Virus record (IMG/VR): IMGVR_UViG_3300021197_001203
Coordinates: 44,316-108,315 of that record
DNA: 64,000 nucleotides
Strand: one strand, 5' to 3'
Origin: a virus
The notes under the pieces are model-generated. The model saw only the letters and a list, made by a program, of their open reading frames with translations, had not been told where the DNA came from and ran no database searches. The position numbers and the translations under genes are program-made. Below, one piece after another: positions 25,217 through 33,943 of the stretch (position 1 is its first letter; the number at the start of each line of letters is the position of its first letter).

Positions 25217-26190
25217 TCGTAATGTCAGCTGAGACTGGTGTCGTCTGTTTTTCAGGGGGCAAAGATAGCACTGCTATGATGATTGAATTGCTCAAGAGGT
25301 ATTACGAAGAAGGGGACACTGAGCTGCCTGTGACACGCATTATATTTGCAGATACTGGTTTTGAGTTTCCCGAATTGATAGCGTATTTGAAGAAAATAGA
25401 GGTTTATATTCAAGAGAGATTCGATCCTGAACTCAAAGTGGAGTTTGTCAAATCTCCTAGAACATGGGAGGATTGGTTCTATGGTGAAATAACTAGAGGG
25501 CACAATAAAGGCAAACAACGAGGGGCACCATTACGTGCCTACCCTTGTTGGTGGGCTAGAGAGTCTAAGGTTCAGCCCTTACAAAGAGCCACAAAAGATG
25601 CCGACATTGTTTATGTGGGTATAGCTAAGGATGAAGAACACAGGACAAGGAATAGTGGGAAACACGGCAAATCGGGTAAATCACATACAGAAGACCCTAG
25701 AAACGCACGTAATCGTTATCCTTTGGTCGAATGGGGGTGGACTGAGCAGGATTGTTTTGACTATCTCGATGACTTAGGTATTATGAATGAGCTTTATGTT
25801 AATTTTACAAGACTGGGGTGTTTCCATTGTATCAAACAACCAGCCGAATCATGGTGGGGGGTTTATCGTGGTTATCCCGATCTATGGGAGATAGCGAAGC
25901 ATTGGGACAAAGAGAGTATAAAGATTACAGGACACGGTTTGAGGTCTATGAAAGTAGGTGATGGTTGGTCTTTAGAAGAAATGGAAGTCCGTTTCAAAGA
26001 TGGCTGGGTGCCTAAGAGTAGGACTAAGTTTGATTGTAATTCATGTGATGCTGTGCGCTTTGTTGCAGAAGGGCAGATGTCGTTAGAAGATTTTAACGAT
26101 GATAACGCACATGAAAGAATGGGACTGATAGATGAAGAAACACCAGCGTGTGATATTGTATGGGGTAAAGAGGATGAAGCTTCAGCGTAG
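25213..26190 (+). CDS. PP-loop PAPS-reductase/sulfurtransferase-family enzyme
   Basis: A 325-residue protein whose N-terminus, FSGGKDSTAMM at about 13-23, is the PP-loop that binds ATP or PAPS, followed by IFADTGFEFPE, typical of the phosphoadenosine phosphosulfate reductase family. C-terminal CFHC and CNSC pairs could hold metal. Viral members are often near DNA-processing genes; DndC, which helps put sulfur into DNA, is one relative of this fold. Here it sits between a Sak4 ATPase and a RecB-like nuclease, so nucleic-acid modification is more likely than sulfate assimilation. That functional choice is an inference. Confidence 0.8.
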   Translation: MIVMSAETGVVCFSGGKDSTAMMIELLKRYYEEGDTELPVTRIIFADTGFEFPELIAYLKKIEVYIQERFDPELKVEFVKSPRTWEDWFYGEITRGHNKGKQRGAPLRAYPCWWARESKVQPLQRATKDADIVYVGIAKDEEHRTRNSGKHGKSGKSHTEDPRNARNRYPLVEWGWTEQDCFDYLDDLGIMNELYVNFTRLGCFHCIKQPAESWWGVYRGYPDLWEIAKHWDKESIKITGHGLRSMKVGDGWSLEEMEVRFKDGWVPKSRTKFDCNSCDAVRFVAEGQMSLEDFNDDNAHERMGLIDEETPACDIVWGKEDEASA

Positions 26191-27133
26191 GCCGCCAAGA
26201 GCATACCCTGTCCCAAATCGTGAAGGTTTGACATCTTCTTACAATTGGAACCCAGCTATGACAGACAGGGTAATTTTGAGAGTATCGAAGTCATCATTAG
26301 GGGCTTACAATTTTTGCCCTCAACAATATTTTATTAAATATATTTTAGGAGTTAAAGAACCACAAAACGATAACATGGTTAGAGGTAGTAATGTCCACGA
26401 TGCGACTGAGGACTTTTACAATGACGTTAATGTAAGTTATGCAGCTTCTATGCGTTCTTATGGGTATGATCGAGTTTTAGAATACTTCAAAGGATTCATA
26501 CCTGACTCTAATCCCGAAAGAGGACTTTTTGAGTTGGGTGAACAAAAACACCTAGAGATACTCTTTGAAGCTGAAGCTAAACGATTTATGACCTGCGACC
26601 CATTGCATTTTCTTCCAGTGGGAAATGAAGTCACTTTAGATGCGGTGGTCGAAATAGAAGGGGTATTGGTTCATTTAACTGGTATAGTGGACCGTATCTT
26701 TATGGATGAGAATAACGACATACATATTCACGAATTGAAGACAGGAGTTTGGAAACACAAACCCTCAAAATTACTTGGTATGCAGAAAGAAATGGCGTAT
26801 TACGTTTATCTTATGACTCAAACCGATCATGAAAAGTTGGGAGGTATTAATGCGGCTTACTGGGGCTGGGACCATACTGCTGGATTATTGAACCAGTACG
26901 ATGATAGAGTATATCGGTTTATAGAAATAGTTCAAGCTGACGCAATTAGAGAAATGATGAATGACTTGAGGGATTTAGTTAAATCCCATAAAAGATATAA
27001 CGGATTGGAACGGGATGACATATCATTCCCATTGAAAGACATCGGGGCTGTGCAATATATTTGCGAACCGTGGTGTCGTTTGAAGGGCTATTGCTCACGA
27101 TACAACCGTGTTGCTATGTATGAGGAAGAATAA
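26174..27133 (+). CDS. RecB/Cas4-like PD-(D/E)XK nuclease with probable Fe-S cluster
   Basis: The ATG at 26174, preceded by GGGGTAAAGAGG, gives 319 residues; an upstream ATG at 26132 is possible. SKSSLGAYNFCPQQYFIKYILG is the usual RecB-family opening with the first cluster Cys. GIVDRIF near 172 and HELKTG near 186 supply the D...ExK active site. CEPWCRLKGYC near 297 supplies three more cysteines, giving the Cas4/AddB four-Cys pattern for a 4Fe-4S cluster. It is expected to be a DNA exonuclease producing single strands for the Sak4 recombinase. Confidence 0.85.
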   Translation: MKLQRRPPRAYPVPNREGLTSSYNWNPAMTDRVILRVSKSSLGAYNFCPQQYFIKYILGVKEPQNDNMVRGSNVHDATEDFYNDVNVSYAASMRSYGYDRVLEYFKGFIPDSNPERGLFELGEQKHLEILFEAEAKRFMTCDPLHFLPVGNEVTLDAVVEIEGVLVHLTGIVDRIFMDENNDIHIHELKTGVWKHKPSKLLGMQKEMAYYVYLMTQTDHEKLGGINAAYWGWDHTAGLLNQYDDRVYRFIEIVQADAIREMMNDLRDLVKSHKRYNGLERDDISFPLKDIGAVQYICEPWCRLKGYCSRYNRVAMYEEE

Positions 27134-27135
27134 TT

Positions 27136-28233
27136 ATGGCCAGTATGTTTGATGGTTTCCCCCGTGAAGTGGATATGCGTGTCAGGAAGGTCATTCATTC
27201 AAAAGAAGAGTTTCAAAGATACGTGTCTAAAACAAACGGTAAAGCTAACATGACAATAACCGTTTATCCTTTTAGAGAGACAAAACCAAAGGGAAACCGC
27301 TGTGAATACAATACCGCCATAATACCCCATTTTGTTATTGACCTCGATAAAGGTCGTGCTATTGATATGTTAGGAATGACTGATGAAGAAGCAGGACAGC
27401 GATGTGCCGAGGACACTTGGAAATTATCTTCGCACCTATTAAAAAATAATTGGAAACACTGTGTATTCTTTAGTGGTGGTGGCTTTCACATATGGTGTCT
27501 TTTAGATAAGACATATCGTTTACCCCCTGATGAGCTAAGTAAATTGTTATTTTCAGGGCGTATGCAAATCAACAAATGGGTTAAGGAAATGGACTTGGTT
27601 TCTCTTGATCCAGTAGTCTCCTTCAGACCTGATCGACACATAAGAATACCAAATAGCTACAATGTAAAAAGAAAGCTGTGGAGTATTCCTCTAAGTTTAG
27701 GTTCACTCTCAATGGGTTGGGACCACATTACCGAATTAGCAGAAAAACCCTCTCACGGCATGATACCTATGGGAAATGAGGGTATGCCGTTGGAGATAGT
27801 GGACACGGAAGACCAACAATATAAGATGTCAGGGCTGACAGGTTTTTTTGGAAAGTTTGACGCTGCGGCGATACGGGTTGAGATGAAGAATGTCGAAGGG
27901 ATTCCCATGTTGCCCTGTCTCAAAGCGGCTTGCTGTGAACAGGGGTCTAACCCTCCGCATCAATCCCGTGTTTATCTTATGATGTATCTCTTAGATTATT
28001 TCAGAAGGTTCGCTAGACCTGCTCATACTAGCAACATAACAAATAACGATGCTGTGCTTAAAGCACACGCATTTATCGAATCTTTAGAGTGGTCTGATTA
28101 CAATCCTAAAATCACAAGACAGATGTTAAACCACGGTGCCGCACGTTATTATCAAACACCCTCCTGCCCGAAACTCTTTGCTGAGAGTTTATGTGTAGGA
28201 CGCTGCCCGTTTTATGATGGGAAAGGGACGTGA
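27136..28233 (+). CDS. Archaeo-eukaryotic primase (PriS-like)
   Basis: A 365-residue protein with the AEP core: HFVIDLDKG near 66-74 (metal-binding Asp pair), FFSGGGFHIWC near 112-122 (nucleotide-binding SGxGxH loop), and RIPNSYNVKRKLWSIPL near 170 (third motif region). The C-terminal part has PCLKAACC and CVGRCPFY, possibly a cysteine cluster similar to large-subunit or PriCT-type modules. It makes primers for viral replication. It lies two bases after the nuclease gene. Confidence 0.85.
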   Translation: MASMFDGFPREVDMRVRKVIHSKEEFQRYVSKTNGKANMTITVYPFRETKPKGNRCEYNTAIIPHFVIDLDKGRAIDMLGMTDEEAGQRCAEDTWKLSSHLLKNNWKHCVFFSGGGFHIWCLLDKTYRLPPDELSKLLFSGRMQINKWVKEMDLVSLDPVVSFRPDRHIRIPNSYNVKRKLWSIPLSLGSLSMGWDHITELAEKPSHGMIPMGNEGMPLEIVDTEDQQYKMSGLTGFFGKFDAAAIRVEMKNVEGIPMLPCLKAACCEQGSNPPHQSRVYLMMYLLDYFRRFARPAHTSNITNNDAVLKAHAFIESLEWSDYNPKITRQMLNHGAARYYQTPSCPKLFAESLCVGRCPFYDGKGT

Positions 28234-28557
28234 ATGAATATGTCAGACGAATTAAATGAGATTAGAATGAAAAAAGCTAGAGAATTGATGGGGCTTCTTG
28301 AGAAGACCGAGAACAGTCAAGAAGACGAGGAAAAAATGGCAGAATTGAAGGCTATGATGCCGTGGTCATTCAGGGTCAATATAGAAAATGGATTTACTGA
28401 AGTGCTACACAACTTTCATGATGATGACGAAGAGCCTAATGTTGTCTGTATAACTGTTGACCCAGCCTTTGCAGACATGGTGACTGAAATGTTAAACCGA
28501 GCTTGGTTATTCCAGCAAGCTAACCCTGAACATTTAGGAGTTGAAAACGATGAATAA
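28234..28557 (+). CDS. Acidic hypothetical protein
   Basis: A 107-residue protein directly following the primase stop. Its N-terminus (MSDELNEIRMKKARELMGLLEK) resembles the helical start of PDCD5-like archaeal proteins, but the rest does not match. It is strongly acidic and ends NDE, overlapping the next ATG. Confidence 0.6.
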   Translation: MNMSDELNEIRMKKARELMGLLEKTENSQEDEEKMAELKAMMPWSFRVNIENGFTEVLHNFHDDDEEPNVVCITVDPAFADMVTEMLNRAWLFQQANPEHLGVENDE

Positions 28558-28783
28558 GATTAGGCTCAATACCGATAGCGGCTACACTACTATTGATTTG
28601 CACAAAGTCATGGCGATTACCACCATAGTGACTAGCGACCCACTGATCAAAGTGATGGGCAGAACAGCTATGGTAAAAATGGATATTCATATGATTGGTG
28701 GGACTATTTTTACTACTAAAGAAATGGACACAGCCGAGGCTGCAAAAGTCACTTCGCAATGGGCAGGTGATGAAGATGAGTAA
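28550..28783 (+). CDS. Small hypothetical protein
   Basis: The ATG at 28550 overlaps the upstream stop (ATGAATAA) and gives 77 residues of mainly beta sequence with a short terminal helix and GDEDE tail. It is possibly an SH3- or PH-like small fold. No family recognised. Confidence 0.6.
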   Translation: MNKIRLNTDSGYTTIDLHKVMAITTIVTSDPLIKVMGRTAMVKMDIHMIGGTIFTTKEMDTAEAAKVTSQWAGDEDE

Positions 28784-29096
28784 AATCGACAAAGCGATTG
28801 AATGGTTGGAAAAACGATGTGCAAAACATCCCCCTAATGATTATCAATTTGTTAATTTTATTAAAGAAACATTGAATCAAAGTAAAGGGGTGATAACACC
28901 TCACGCTTGTTGGTTCTGTAATGGTAATCTGATATGGGGCGGCGACCATTCGTTTGAAGACTATGGGGTATTAGTGGACGAAGAAACTGGCAAGGGGGAT
29001 GGGGTAATAGCCAATTTACAATGCAGTGATTGTGGGGCATCAGCATTTTTCTTAACCGCCCCCGATGAAGGACACCAACAACCGGAGATATTCTGA
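28776..29096 (+). CDS. Zinc-ribbon protein, CWFC...GGDHSFEDYG family
   Basis: The start at 28776 (MSKIDKAIEW) gives 106 residues. After a 45-residue helical head come CWFCNGNLIWGGDHSFEDYG and CSDCGASAFF, a zinc ribbon of a type I know from many phage small proteins. It overlaps both neighbours. Its job is unknown. Confidence 0.7.
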   Translation: MSKIDKAIEWLEKRCAKHPPNDYQFVNFIKETLNQSKGVITPHACWFCNGNLIWGGDHSFEDYGVLVDEETGKGDGVIANLQCSDCGASAFFLTAPDEGHQQPEIF

Positions 29097-29284
29097 TGAG
29101 CGAAGAAGAGTATGAATGGGTTGATGTTGAAAACGAAGAGGATATAACTTGTATTCACCCTGAATGTAAGAGAGAGGTTTCAGTCAATTCAGGCATACAT
29201 GGTATGTGTGAGCATCATTATGCGGAGTGGTATAACGGCTACGCTAGGGCTTACGGATGGACGGAGATCGAGATTGATGGCTAA
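29096..29284 (+). CDS. Small zinc-binding protein
   Basis: A 62-residue protein with CIHPEC near residue 19 and CEHHYAEW near 37, a Cys/His zinc knuckle with an aromatic C-terminal helix. It overlaps the ERCC4 nuclease start by 8 bases. Confidence 0.6.
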   Translation: MSEEEYEWVDVENEEDITCIHPECKREVSVNSGIHGMCEHHYAEWYNGYARAYGWTEIEIDG

Positions 29285-29981
29285 GATATTGTTTATTGAT
29301 AACCGTGAGAAATCGGGGTTAGAAGATTTGGTCAAAAAGTATTGCGACAAAAAAGGTTTAATGCACCAAACCAAACAAAATCTAATCACGGACTATGCTT
29401 TCAATAGTGTAGGTATAGAAGCTAAGAGTGTCCAAGATTACATGAGTAGTATGATGTCAGGGCATTTAGAGCAACAGCTACAAAATCTTGATGACAATTA
29501 CAATCAAGGGATATTATTAATTTGGGGGACTCTTGACCAGTATCTAGCTCAAGCTGTTAAAAGTGGCCGCAAGATACCATATGGTAGGGCGTGGTCATCG
29601 TGGATTGGTTCTTTAGCACGTTATAGTATAGATTTTGACGTGAATATTATTACTTTACCTGACCGATCAAGTGCAGCTAGATATATTTGTAAGAGATTTG
29701 AGAAAGACGGAACATTAAGGTCTTCATCGACTTACAGGGTATTAAGAAAAACATCTTCTGAAGATATGAGAGTGGATGTTCTTAGGGCGGCAGGGGCTAG
29801 TGCTACTATCGCTAAAAATCTATTAGATGAGTTTGGGTCAATAGCTGAAATCTCTTCGTTGCCAATAAATGAAATGACTACGCTTGCTGGTTTAGGTAAA
29901 ATACGGTCTGAAAAAATAAGTCGTGTATTGAACAGCGAAGAAAAAGTCGTCAGTGAAAAGGTGAAAATGTCTCGTTCATAA
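29277..29981 (+). CDS. XPF/ERCC4-type structure-specific nuclease with HhH domain
   Basis: The ATG at 29277 gives 234 residues. FIDNREKSG (6-14) matches the VDxRE part of the ERCC4 active site. The second part, normally GxxxERKxxxD, reads GIEAKSVQDY near 46-55, with Ala replacing Arg. A tandem helix-hairpin-helix follows (AAGASATIAKNLLDEFGSIAEI...LAGLGKIRSEKISRVL). This is the short archaeal XPF/Mus81/Hef nuclease architecture without a helicase. It should cut branched DNA such as stalled forks or recombination intermediates. Confidence 0.85.
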   Translation: MAKILFIDNREKSGLEDLVKKYCDKKGLMHQTKQNLITDYAFNSVGIEAKSVQDYMSSMMSGHLEQQLQNLDDNYNQGILLIWGTLDQYLAQAVKSGRKIPYGRAWSSWIGSLARYSIDFDVNIITLPDRSSAARYICKRFEKDGTLRSSSTYRVLRKTSSEDMRVDVLRAAGASATIAKNLLDEFGSIAEISSLPINEMTTLAGLGKIRSEKISRVLNSEEKVVSEKVKMSRS

Positions 29982-29996
29982 TGTAAGAGGTTAAGA

Positions 29997-31478
29997 GTGA
30001 TAACTATTACCCAAGTCTCCGGTGATACTATGCTACTCAGAAACGAACAAGACACAACACGAAAATGGAGTGATTATTCCCTTGTTTCATCACCTTATGA
30101 TGGCAGCAAGTTCATTCGGCAATACATAGACCGATTCAATACCGTATCATTCTTCAATGAATATGCAGGACTGATGTCATACTTTTTTGTTATGGGTCAG
30201 ATACTTGCACCATACATGAGAATGCCTATTCATGGTATCTTTATTGATTGCCGTTTTCACTTGTATTGGATTCAACCATCTAGGTCAGGTAAATCAGTAG
30301 CTTACGAGTTTATATCTAAGATTCTGAAGCTTTGTGAAATTGATACAGAACAATTTAGTGCTGGTTCAGACGCAAAGTTAATCGGTTCTGTTATCGAAAA
30401 GGCAGTTTTTGATGAGAAGGGTGTAGCCACTGGCAAAACAGAATATGAAACCGTACCGGGAATATTGAACGGCTACAAGACGCTTTTATTCGATGAGGCT
30501 AGTGTTCTTCTCAACGATCAGAAAGCTTACTTCAGCGATAAGATTCTTTACTTACAGCAAGCAATGGCCCCAATCGGTTCTGAGACAAATGTGCTGGTAA
30601 AGCATCTAGTCTCAGGGACAGTAAGGACACCTTCGGGGGTATCACTATGGATGACTACTTATCCTCCAAAAGATATTATGCACCACGTTCTTGAGAAGGG
30701 TTTCTTTCAACGTGTATTCTTGTATCAGAATGATGTCACTGTTGAAACAAGACAGACCACAAGTGAACACCGATTGAGTGGGGCTTATGTCCCAGTGCCT
30801 GACCGTCTTTGGAAATATGAAGACCTAGCAAAATACTTTTTAGACATCAGAGACGAAATAAAAGGTAGGTTGTTTGAGGCAGCAGGTATAACAGAAGAAG
30901 AATGGGGGCAGCTATCAGACGGTGAAAGAGAGGACATAGCAATACGCCATTCTTACGACCTGTTCACAGTAGGACCGTCTTATCATGCGGCTTTGTTGAA
31001 TGCTGATGATAACTACTATGCCTTAATCAAATCTGTTGCGAATGATGACATTAGAGAAACTGCAATGAGCTTTTTACCTAACACTGAAAACTATACTATT
31101 ATTTTGAGTAATCTTATTGCAGCTAGTATGAAGTCCACCGTTATAACGGCAGAACACATCAACATGGCTCATGAAATAATCTATGATAATCTTCACAACC
31201 TCATAATATGGTTAGAACAGAAACAAAGTGTAGCCACTAAGAAGAGAACACAGGCAGAACAACATTCATGGAGAGAATCATTCAACAAATGTGTAAAGGC
31301 GTTGCACCCTAAGACAGCTAGAGAAGTTGTGAAGAAAGCAGAATTAGAACAAAGATATGCTCAGGCTAATCAAGTAAGTGTCAAGACAGCCAAGAGGCGT
31401 TTGGATAAGTTGATCGGCAATAAGACAGCCGAGAGATTCATGAAAGGCCGTGTGGCTTATGTTGCTATGAATTGGTGA
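29997..31478 (+). CDS. P-loop ATPase with C-terminal winged helix, candidate replicative helicase
   Basis: The GTG at 29997 has AGAGG seven bases upstream and gives 493 residues; an ATG at 30030 is the alternative. PSRSGKSVAYEF near 94-105 is Walker A and TLLFDEAS near 163-170 Walker B. The segment SGTVRTPSGVSLWMTTYPP may contain sensor 1. The last 60 residues (HPKTAREVVKKAELEQRYAQANQVSVKTAKRRLDKLI) look like a winged helix, as in MCM or Orc1/Cdc6. Next to primase and nuclease genes it is a good candidate for the replicative helicase or its loader. Confidence 0.65.
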   Translation: MITITQVSGDTMLLRNEQDTTRKWSDYSLVSSPYDGSKFIRQYIDRFNTVSFFNEYAGLMSYFFVMGQILAPYMRMPIHGIFIDCRFHLYWIQPSRSGKSVAYEFISKILKLCEIDTEQFSAGSDAKLIGSVIEKAVFDEKGVATGKTEYETVPGILNGYKTLLFDEASVLLNDQKAYFSDKILYLQQAMAPIGSETNVLVKHLVSGTVRTPSGVSLWMTTYPPKDIMHHVLEKGFFQRVFLYQNDVTVETRQTTSEHRLSGAYVPVPDRLWKYEDLAKYFLDIRDEIKGRLFEAAGITEEEWGQLSDGEREDIAIRHSYDLFTVGPSYHAALLNADDNYYALIKSVANDDIRETAMSFLPNTENYTIILSNLIAASMKSTVITAEHINMAHEIIYDNLHNLIIWLEQKQSVATKKRTQAEQHSWRESFNKCVKALHPKTAREVVKKAELEQRYAQANQVSVKTAKRRLDKLIGNKTAERFMKGRVAYVAMNW

Positions 31479-31482
31479 TTCT

Positions 31483-32193
31483 ATGTTAGGAAACAGATTA
31501 GCAACATTTATGCAAACAGAAAAGATAATCTCATTTAGAGTTTTTAGCTCATATGATGATGACAAGGATTACACCGACCTTGATAAGTTTCATATTGATG
31601 CTGCTGTTTTCTTCGATGGCAGAACATTCTATGTATTCACTGATGTTGTGAATGAATTAATACATAAGGGGTATAAAACTCAAGTCAGATCAAGAAAAGA
31701 AATGGGTGCTTGGATAAAAGCTTTGGATCATGAAACTACATTAGTAGGTTTTAATTCTAACAAGCTACAATACCAGCTACTACTCAAAGCATACGATATA
31801 CAATTCAAAACAATTGACTTGATGGATTCAATAGGACTCGCTGCTGCCTCTTACTATGACACTTCTAAACCACGCTTTACACTTAGAGAATGTTCTCGGT
31901 GGAATAGTGTCAAACAAAGTATATTGCCTCACTACACTTGGATGTTCACTACAATTGAATTGTTCGATGAATGGTATAGTGAAAGATTTCGTAGTGTTGC
32001 TAAGAATCTAGCAGCTGAATGCGAAATGATAGCAAAGCTAGCACACCGTATCAGGAAGAGAAAACAAGTACGCTGGCTAGATAGGGTGTCAGGAAAAGGT
32101 GTTGCGATACCTATGGACTTCTATGGTCAAATCATACCTAGAGGTTTTTTCAAAGGGGCTAAAGATGACCCATCTCTTGAAGGTAGCGAATAG
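31483..32193 (+). CDS. RNase H-fold 3'-5' exonuclease-like protein, possibly degenerate
   Basis: The 236-residue sequence has LVGFNSNKLQYQLLLKAYDI near 88-107 and IDLMDSIGLAA near 112, the second-motif pattern of YprB/DEDD-type exonucleases, then a helical C-terminal part. The first motif (D-x-E on strand 1) is not clear: the strand reads AAVFFDGRTFYVF. It may be a proofreading-like or structural relative. Its 3' end overlaps the end of the convergent minus-strand gene by 35 bases. Confidence 0.5.
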   Translation: MLGNRLATFMQTEKIISFRVFSSYDDDKDYTDLDKFHIDAAVFFDGRTFYVFTDVVNELIHKGYKTQVRSRKEMGAWIKALDHETTLVGFNSNKLQYQLLLKAYDIQFKTIDLMDSIGLAAASYYDTSKPRFTLRECSRWNSVKQSILPHYTWMFTTIELFDEWYSERFRSVAKNLAAECEMIAKLAHRIRKRKQVRWLDRVSGKGVAIPMDFYGQIIPRGFFKGAKDDPSLEGSE

Positions 32194-33943
32194 TATCAGG
32201 ATGCACGATGTTGCTTAATTGATCGATAGTAGTCACGCCACCTTTGTCTAAGAATCGTTGCACGTTATGGTTAGGGTTTTCTAAATGGAACGCTGTTTCC
32301 GGTTGCACAGGAGGTAATGCCCCCAGTGCTTCTTCAGTAGCCCTACCAAAGTCTGTACCCATTTGGAACGGTATAATTGATTTAGCGTGATATGCGGGTA
32401 CTGATACTTTTTTCCCAGTGATTGGATTAATGTAGCTGAAACCTCTTGTTTGTTGTGTACCACGGTTTGACCCTTTAGGTGCAAAGGCATATCCAGCACC
32501 CGAAAGTATGCTGCCCATCGTCCTTACTTTTCCTTCACGATTCCCAAATTGAAAGCTATCCAATAATGCGTCTCTAGGTTGTCTAGTTAATGAATTACTT
32601 TTCATGCCTTTTTTTGAAAACTTTCTCATACCCTCTAATAATATTTCATCTAAGAAAGCTCTAGGCACAGGAACAGATGAACTTCTAAGTTGAGGGACGC
32701 TAGAGAAATCACTGTATTTTGCTTTAGTATTAAACAACACGTCTTTTCTAGGGTCTTTAGATATTTGTCCTATTCTTGGTCTAGGCACCCACCCTTTAGG
32801 AAACCTACCAAAAAAATCTGTTCTCTTTAACGGTGGAAGATTCGCAGCACCATACCTCAATTGTTCACCTGTATTCCCTGCATATTTTATTGATGTCTCT
32901 AAGGGGTCTAAACCAGTCCCAGTAATAGGTGATCGATTTTGGGCTATACCGAAGAGAGAGGCTACTGGGTCAGAATAAGATGCGTGATTGACCGAAGCAA
33001 AATCAGGTAATATTTTACTGTATGTCATCGGCATAAATCTAGCCATCCCCGTAGGGTTTTCAAGAATACTAAACATATCGGGATTACGGCGTGTCATCTC
33101 TTCAACTAATTTGAAAGTATCACGGAATAATTTTGCAGTTCCTTTATTAGACCCTCCAAAGTTTTTCTTTTTACCAGTAATAGGGTCGGTCCTCCAATCA
33201 GGCATTTTTGGTTTCCAATTACCAGCTGGATTTTCATCAGTCGATTCTCCCATCCACGCTGGGGCTTCATTTGTAGTGCCTCTAGCCTCTAGTGCTTCTC
33301 TTTTCCCTTCTTTATTATATCCCTCCGGTTCGTGCCATTTACTACCTACGGCAGCAACACTCATATCAACACAGGTAGGACTACCGAATAACACATCAGG
33401 CATACGACCACCAAAATGATCTTCGATTTCATTTACAGATAAGTCCTGTATATCAGATAAGAACGTAGGGGTTATACCCATTTGCTTACTGTCAGGGCCA
33501 CCCGTTTTACCCCAATCAGACGTTGCCCCTGTATGTCCTCTTCGATACATATCAGAACCCCAGCCACCCGGCAAAACCTTTTCTCCACCTACTCCTGAAA
33601 ACAATTCCATTGACATAAGTTCCTTTTGTTTAGGGGACATATTAGGACGCTCAGGTGCTAACACTGCTACACTCAATTCTTCTTCAGATGCTTTCGCAAT
33701 ATGTTTGCGGCTACCTCCCGCGCCCAGCTGCCTACGCATTGTAGGTCTAACATTACCCCTTGATTTGTTTCTTGAGTATCTTCTTTGAGTCTTTGCTCGT
33801 TTATTCTTACGGCTCTTATTCCAAGCTCTAGCTTTAGCTTGTCTCTCAGCTCGGCCACTTATTGTATTGCGTGAATAACCAGTGAACTTACCCTTGTCCT
33901 CATTCTTGGTCATCTCCCAAGCCTCATCAAAAGGATCAGTCAC
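32159..33943 (-). CDS. C5-cytosine DNA methyltransferase-like protein with N-terminal late-protein tag
   Basis: This 594-residue protein begins MTDPFDEAWEMTKNEDK, the tag motif shared with other late proteins, followed by a very basic region (residues 25-85). ELFSGVGG near 112-119 matches C5-methyltransferase motif I, GSPTCVDMS near 187-195 motif IV with the catalytic Cys (usual form PCQ, here TCV), and ILENPTGMARF near 292-302 the ENV/ENP motif. The large remaining part would hold target recognition. It should methylate cytosine in DNA, but the altered motif IV leaves activity open. It lies last in the late block and may be carried in the virion; that is inferred from the tag. Confidence 0.65.
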   Translation of the reverse strand: MTDPFDEAWEMTKNEDKGKFTGYSRNTISGRAERQAKARAWNKSRKNKRAKTQRRYSRNKSRGNVRPTMRRQLGAGGSRKHIAKASEEELSVAVLAPERPNMSPKQKELMSMELFSGVGGEKVLPGGWGSDMYRRGHTGATSDWGKTGGPDSKQMGITPTFLSDIQDLSVNEIEDHFGGRMPDVLFGSPTCVDMSVAAVGSKWHEPEGYNKEGKREALEARGTTNEAPAWMGESTDENPAGNWKPKMPDWRTDPITGKKKNFGGSNKGTAKLFRDTFKLVEEMTRRNPDMFSILENPTGMARFMPMTYSKILPDFASVNHASYSDPVASLFGIAQNRSPITGTGLDPLETSIKYAGNTGEQLRYGAANLPPLKRTDFFGRFPKGWVPRPRIGQISKDPRKDVLFNTKAKYSDFSSVPQLRSSSVPVPRAFLDEILLEGMRKFSKKGMKSNSLTRQPRDALLDSFQFGNREGKVRTMGSILSGAGYAFAPKGSNRGTQQTRGFSYINPITGKKVSVPAYHAKSIIPFQMGTDFGRATEEALGALPPVQPETAFHLENPNHNVQRFLDKGGVTTIDQLSNIVHPDTIRYLQEMGHL

